NCBI RefSeq assembly: GCF_030063355.1
Contig: NZ_JASISZ010000001.1
Coordinates: forward strand, 124,001-188,000
Source of the DNA: Streptomyces sp. PH10-H1
GTDB taxonomy: Bacteria > Actinomycetota > Actinomycetes > Streptomycetales > Streptomycetaceae
Direction: 5' to 3'
DNA: 64,000 nt
The position numbers and the translations under genes were made by a program. Positions 60,553-64,000 of this stretch are shown piece by piece. Every line of letters starts with the position of its first letter. The first letter of the stretch is position 1. The notes under the pieces were generated by a model. That model made no database searches, was not told the DNA's origin, and saw only the letters and a program-made list of their open reading frames with translations.

Positions 60553-61494
60553 GTGACCGTCCTGGAGCACGCCCCCGCCGCCACCACTGCAACCAGCCGC
60601 CCGGCCCGTTCCCCAGCCGGAGGCGGGCTGGTGCTCGCGGTGGTGGCCACCGTCGTGTGGTCCGGGAGCTTTGTGGCCGCCCGGGCGTTGCACGACAGCG
60701 TGCCGCCCGTGCAGGCGGCGTTCTGGCGGTGGGTGATCGCGCTGGTCGCGGTCGCGCCTTTCGCGGCGGGGCAGGCGTGGCGGCAACGGGCGCTGCTGAG
60801 ACGCCACTTCGGTTACATCATGCTCGCGGCCCTGCTCGGCGTCACCGTCTACAACACGCTGGTCAACCAGGCAGGGGTCAGTACCTCCGCGAGCAATATG
60901 GGCATGATCATGGCGGCGGCGCCGGTGCTGATCGCCGTCTTCGCCCGGCAGCGGGTCGACGGACGGCGGGCCGTGGGGCTGCTGATCGCCCTCGCGGGTG
61001 TCCTCACCCTGTTGGGCAAGGGCTCCCCGGCGGCGCTGCTCCACCTCGACTTCACCATCGGTGACCTGTGGATGCTCGCCGCCGCCGCCTCCTTCGCCGG
61101 CTACAGCGCGCTGCTGCGCCGCAAGCCCGTGGAGATCGGTCAACTGCCCTTCCTGTTCGCCGCCTTCGCGCTCGGCACACTCCTGCTGGTGCCCGCGTAC
61201 GCCGTCAGCCTGGCGGTGCAGGGCGGCTTCACCCCGTCCGCCGGGACGGTCGGCCCGCTGCTCTACGTCGGAGTGTGCTCCTCGGCTGTCGCCTTCTTCG
61301 CCTGGAACAAGGCGATATCCCTCATCGGCCCCGCCCGCGCCGGAGTCGTCTACTACCTCCAGTCCGTCTGTGTCGCGCTGCTCTCCTTCGCCGTCCTCGG
61401 CGAGCGCACCGGCCCGCTGCAACTCCTGTGCATGGCCCTGATCCTGGCCGGTGTCGGCCTCGGCGCCTCCGGCCGCGTTACCGCCAGGCGGTAA
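60553..61494 (+). CDS. EamA/DMT-family transporter (second)
   Basis: This 313-residue, ten-helix transporter with two EamA repeats starts at GTG 60553 behind GGAG. It opens LAVVATVVWSGSFVAARAL and carries YINTLVNQ-like YNTLVNQAGV in the first repeat. It is unlike the EamA protein at 57.7 kb in detail, so this is not a recent duplication. The 3' end overlaps the convergent ATPase gene by 17 bases. Its expression is probably governed by the palindrome upstream. Confidence 0.86.
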   Translation: MTVLEHAPAATTATSRPARSPAGGGLVLAVVATVVWSGSFVAARALHDSVPPVQAAFWRWVIALVAVAPFAAGQAWRQRALLRRHFGYIMLAALLGVTVYNTLVNQAGVSTSASNMGMIMAAAPVLIAVFARQRVDGRRAVGLLIALAGVLTLLGKGSPAALLHLDFTIGDLWMLAAAASFAGYSALLRRKPVEIGQLPFLFAAFALGTLLLVPAYAVSLAVQGGFTPSAGTVGPLLYVGVCSSAVAFFAWNKAISLIGPARAGVVYYLQSVCVALLSFAVLGERTGPLQLLCMALILAGVGLGASGRVTARR

Positions 61495-62908
61495 TCAGCT
61501 CCTCGGGTCCCACGGCCTGGACGCCGTCCACCGACACGCCGCTGCGCGCCACCGCGAGCAGCGGCGTCGTCGTATCCGCCCCCGGTAGCTGTGAGCGATG
61601 GACGATCAGCTTCGCGAGGTCGTGCGAATCGAAAGGCCGGTTCTCCAGCCACTTGATGGAGCCGACAGCGGTGATGCGCTTGGCGATCGGCCCCCGGTCG
61701 GCTGCGACGATGTCGATCTCGGGGTCGTTGTTTCGCGTCCAGTAGCCGCCCACCGCGCCAGTGTCGTCGGGTACGCCGCCCGACCGCATGCGGAAGAGGG
61801 CGTCGCGCACCACGGGTTCGATCGCCCGCCCGCGCCAGGAGGTCCACGACTGGCGGATGCGTGCCAGCGTCAGGTCGCCGCGCCCGCGTTCGATTTCGGG
61901 CATATACGGTCCGAGCAGCGCGAGCCAGAAGCGCAGATGCGGATCGGCGACGTAGTAGCGGGTCTCCTTCGAGGGGCGGGTCGACAGCGGGCTGACAGCT
62001 TCCACCACCCGCTTCGTACGGAGCAGTTGAAGCGAGCGGTTCATGCTGGTGGGGGGGAGATCGCCGGCCGCCCGGCCGATCAGGGTACGCGTCCGTTCAC
62101 CCGAACCGATGGCCCCCAGCACCAGCCGCGCTTGTGCATCGGCCGGGAACTCGGCCGCCAGTGATCGCTCCCCACTCACGAGCAGCGCGGATGTCGGATC
62201 CTCCACTACCTCGGCGAGGTAGTCGAAGACACCCGCGCCACGGGGCCACTCCTCGAGCACGAGCGGCAGCCCGCCGGAGACGAGGAAGGCGTCGAAGGCA
62301 TCGGCGGGCGGTAGCTGCAGCATGCCGGCCACGTCCGTCGGGCTGAGTGCGGGGACCACCATCTCGGTGCCGCGCTGGTGGAACGGGCGGTCGTAGTCGT
62401 TGAGCCGCTCCATCATGCCGAGATCGGAGCCGACGCAGAGCAGCAGCACCGGCTTCCTGGACAGTTCGCGGTCGAAGAGTTTCTGGAGGGTGCCCTCGAA
62501 GCCGGAGTCGTTCTTGATCAGATACGGCATTTCGTCGAGAACGATGGCGCTCGGCTGGTCGTCGGGCAGGGCTGATACCAGCAGGCGAAGGGCGGCGTCC
62601 CAATTTCTGGGCGACAGGCCGTCGAATGCTGCGGCTCCTGGCAGGTCGGAGGCCGCGGCGGCCTCGACGAACATCCGCAGATCCGCCTCTGTGGTGGACT
62701 GCTCCGAGGCTGTGAAGAAAACGCTCGGCAGCCCGGAGCGTTCGATGAACTCCTCGACCAGCCGTGACTTCCCGACGCGGCGGCGGCCACGGATCAGCAT
62801 CGCTTTGCCTGGCCGCCCGGTCCGCCCCCCGTCCGCGACTCTCTTCAACATGCGGTTCAGCGCAGTGAGCTCCCGCTCCCGCCCGATGAAGTTGTCCACC
62901 ACAGCCAC
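61478..62908 (-). CDS. Orphan AAA ATPase with C-terminal DUF234/nuclease-like region
   Basis: This 476-residue protein starts at GTG 62908 (or 62902). Residues FIGRERELTALNRML precede Walker A GRRRVGKSRL and Walker B AIVLDEMPYL. A winged-helix segment (TLIGRAAGDLPPTSMNRSLQLL) follows. The C-terminal part has RYYVADPHLRFWL and NNDPEIDIVAAD, the latter resembling a PD-(D/E)xK-like core. This is the layout of the archaeal-type ATPase/DUF234 family, whose function is unknown and which is scattered in bacteria, suggesting transfer. It is monocistronic. Confidence 0.83.
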   Translation of the reverse strand: MAVVDNFIGRERELTALNRMLKRVADGGRTGRPGKAMLIRGRRRVGKSRLVEEFIERSGLPSVFFTASEQSTTEADLRMFVEAAAASDLPGAAAFDGLSPRNWDAALRLLVSALPDDQPSAIVLDEMPYLIKNDSGFEGTLQKLFDRELSRKPVLLLCVGSDLGMMERLNDYDRPFHQRGTEMVVPALSPTDVAGMLQLPPADAFDAFLVSGGLPLVLEEWPRGAGVFDYLAEVVEDPTSALLVSGERSLAAEFPADAQARLVLGAIGSGERTRTLIGRAAGDLPPTSMNRSLQLLRTKRVVEAVSPLSTRPSKETRYYVADPHLRFWLALLGPYMPEIERGRGDLTLARIRQSWTSWRGRAIEPVVRDALFRMRSGGVPDDTGAVGGYWTRNNDPEIDIVAADRGPIAKRITAVGSIKWLENRPFDSHDLAKLIVHRSQLPGADTTTPLLAVARSGVSVDGVQAVGPEELITAWR

Positions 62909-62928
62909 CCATGATTGATAGACCCGTA

Positions 62929-62943
62929 TTTGGTATAACCAAA
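62929..62943. promoter_or_regulatory. Palindrome TTTGGT-ATA-ACCAAA in the ATPase promoter
   Basis: A perfect 6-3-6 inverted repeat lies in a short AT-rich island. On the minus strand TTGGTT (62942-62937) and TATCAA (62920-62915), 16 bases apart, could be the promoter. The transcript would then start at or within a base or two of GTG 62908, i.e. be leaderless. The repeat overlaps the -35 box. Confidence 0.4.
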
Positions 62944-62990
62944 ATTGAACATACCAGAAATGGATGTGTTGTGTGTCACATAGAGTACGC

Positions 62991-63024
62991 GGGAGGCCCC
63001 GGACCAGCTGGTCCGGGGCCTCCC
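62991..63024. terminator. Perfect 34-bp palindrome downstream of pepN
   Basis: GGGAGGCCCCGGACCAG (62991-63007) and CTGGTCCGGGGCCTCCC (63008-63024) are exact complements. It lies 26 bases past the aminopeptidase stop and would fold into a very stable hairpin, probably a terminator although no T run follows. Confidence 0.65.
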
Positions 63025-63049
63025 GCCGCGACATACCTACGCGAGGTAC

Positions 63050-64000
63050 CTACGCGGCGCCCGCGGCCGCGTCTGCCGCCTGGGCCTTCAGGGCGCGCTC
63101 CACGCCGGACCGGGACTCGATGACGAGCCGGCGCAGCGCCGGGACCGGGTCGGCCGAGGCGAGCCAGGCGTCGGTGGCGTCCAGGGTGTCCTGGGTCACC
63201 TGGAGCGACGGGTAGAGACCGACGATGATCTGCTGGCCGATCTCGTGGCTGCGGGAGTCCCACACGCCCTTGACCGCGCCGAAGTACTTGGCGGTGTAGG
63301 GCGCGAGGAGCTCGCGCTGGTCGGTCTGGACGAAACCGCCGATGGCGGCTTCCTGGAGGGAGTTCGCGAGCTTGTCGTCCTCGACGACGGCCGCCCACAC
63401 GGCGGCCTTGGCGTCGGCGGTCGGACGGGCGGCGCGGGCGCCGGCCGCGTGCTGCTCGCCGGCCGACGTCGGGTCGAGGGCGAGTTCCGCCTCGATGACC
63501 GCGTCGTCGGCGTGGCCGGTCGCGGCGAGCCGGTGCAGCAGGGACCAGCGCAGCTCGGTGTCGACGGCCAGGCCGTCGATGCTCTCCGAGCCGTCCAGCA
63601 GCGCGGCGAGCAGATCGAGCTGCTTCGGGGTGCGGGCGGTCGCCGCGAAGGCGCGCGCCCACGCGAGCTGGTGGTCGCTGCCGGGAGCGGCGGCGCGCAG
63701 TTGCTCCAGTGCGGCCTCCGTCCAGCGGGCCAGGCCGGTCTCGCGCCAGGCCGGGTCCGCGTACAGGTCGAGCGCGAGCTTGACCTGGCGGTGCAGCGAC
63801 TGGACGACGCCGATGTCCGACTCCTTGGTGATGCCGGAGAGCACCAGTTCCAGGTAGTCGCGGGTGGCGAGCTCGCCGTCGCGCGTCATGTCCCAGGCCG
63901 CGGACCAGATCAGGGCGCGGGGGAGGGACTCGGTGAAGTCACCGAGGTGGTTGCGGACGACGGCAAGGGACTCATCGTCGAGCCGGACCTTGGCGTACGA
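63050..64000 (-). CDS. pepN: Aminopeptidase N, C-terminal part (continues beyond the window)
   Basis: The last 316 residues of an M1-family metallopeptidase are visible, in frame to the window edge. The segment is the ERAP1_C-like superhelical domain (GDFTESLPRALIWSAAWDM, TRDYLELVLSGI, ELRWSLLHRLAATG, RRLVIESRSGVERALKAQ), which closes over the active site. The zinc site HExxH-E lies outside the window. In Streptomyces this is the abundant lysyl-type aminopeptidase PepN. Confidence 0.88.
   Translation of the reverse strand, partial: SYAKVRLDDESLAVVRNHLGDFTESLPRALIWSAAWDMTRDGELATRDYLELVLSGITKESDIGVVQSLHRQVKLALDLYADPAWRETGLARWTEAALEQLRAAAPGSDHQLAWARAFAATARTPKQLDLLAALLDGSESIDGLAVDTELRWSLLHRLAATGHADDAVIEAELALDPTSAGEQHAAGARAARPTADAKAAVWAAVVEDDKLANSLQEAAIGGFVQTDQRELLAPYTAKYFGAVKGVWDSRSHEIGQQIIVGLYPSLQVTQDTLDATDAWLASADPVPALRRLVIESRSGVERALKAQAADAAAGAA

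Noticed and set aside
62991..63024. Perfect 34-bp palindrome as a transposon end or origin
   Set aside because: No transposase or target duplication; its place just after pepN fits a transcription terminator.

Overview
The window is 64 kb of very GC-rich actinobacterial DNA, almost certainly a Streptomyces chromosome. Evidence for this: GTG/TTG starts with GGAGG-type ribosome sites, strong third-position GC, a sporulation dynamin pair next to an SsbB-type protein, a CsnR-type chitosan-oligosaccharide operon, a DUF5753/DUF397 pair, and a GlnX-GlnH-PknG cluster. From memory, the order from dynamins/ssbB down to pepN resembles the S. coelicolor SCO268x-SCO264x region; I could not check this.

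Layout. 1-4.1 kb: a DedA-type membrane protein, a TetR repressor divergent from an MMPL exporter with twin operators, and a small HTH protein. 4.2-8.3 kb: an ArsR-ABC-FtsX operon that looks dead or dying (in-frame TAA at codon 4 of the regulator, Walker B Asp replaced in the ATPase, three frameshifts in the permease). 8.4-10.8 kb: a secreted GH5 glycosidase, a CBS protein and tRNA-Arg(UCU). 11-16.6 kb: dynA-dynB, ssbB and a sortase-anchored thioester protein. 16.8-19.6 kb: ettA, a thioesterase and an unknown gene. 19.7-26.9 kb: two giant FtsX permeases and an ABC ATPase carrying a C-terminal AbrB-like domain. 27-31.8 kb: truncated haemoglobin, isoaspartyl methyltransferase and a secreted S53 peptidase with a triple C-terminal repeat.

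32.1-42.5 kb (minus strand) is the most interesting part: a seven-gene signalling array, glnX-glnH-unknown-pknG-PP2C-VWA-FHA. It joins the amino-acid-sensing GlnX/GlnH/PknG module known in mycobacteria to a phosphatase, a von Willebrand A protein and a phosphothreonine reader. The kinase, phosphatase and FHA protein each carry two Cys4 zinc knuckles. A hairpin with a T6 tract lies inside the operon.

42.6-49.5 kb: csnR-csnE-F-G-H-K, for uptake and breakdown of chitosan oligosaccharides, with a palindromic operator just downstream of a predicted promoter. 49.6-55.6 kb: MscS channel, HNH endonuclease, amidase, 4-alpha-glucanotransferase and a small membrane protein. 55.7-64 kb: MarR/MFS divergent pair, two EamA transporters, a membrane gene abutting a truncated DUF5753 pseudogene with an intact DUF397 partner, an orphan AAA ATPase, and the C-terminal part of aminopeptidase N running off the end.
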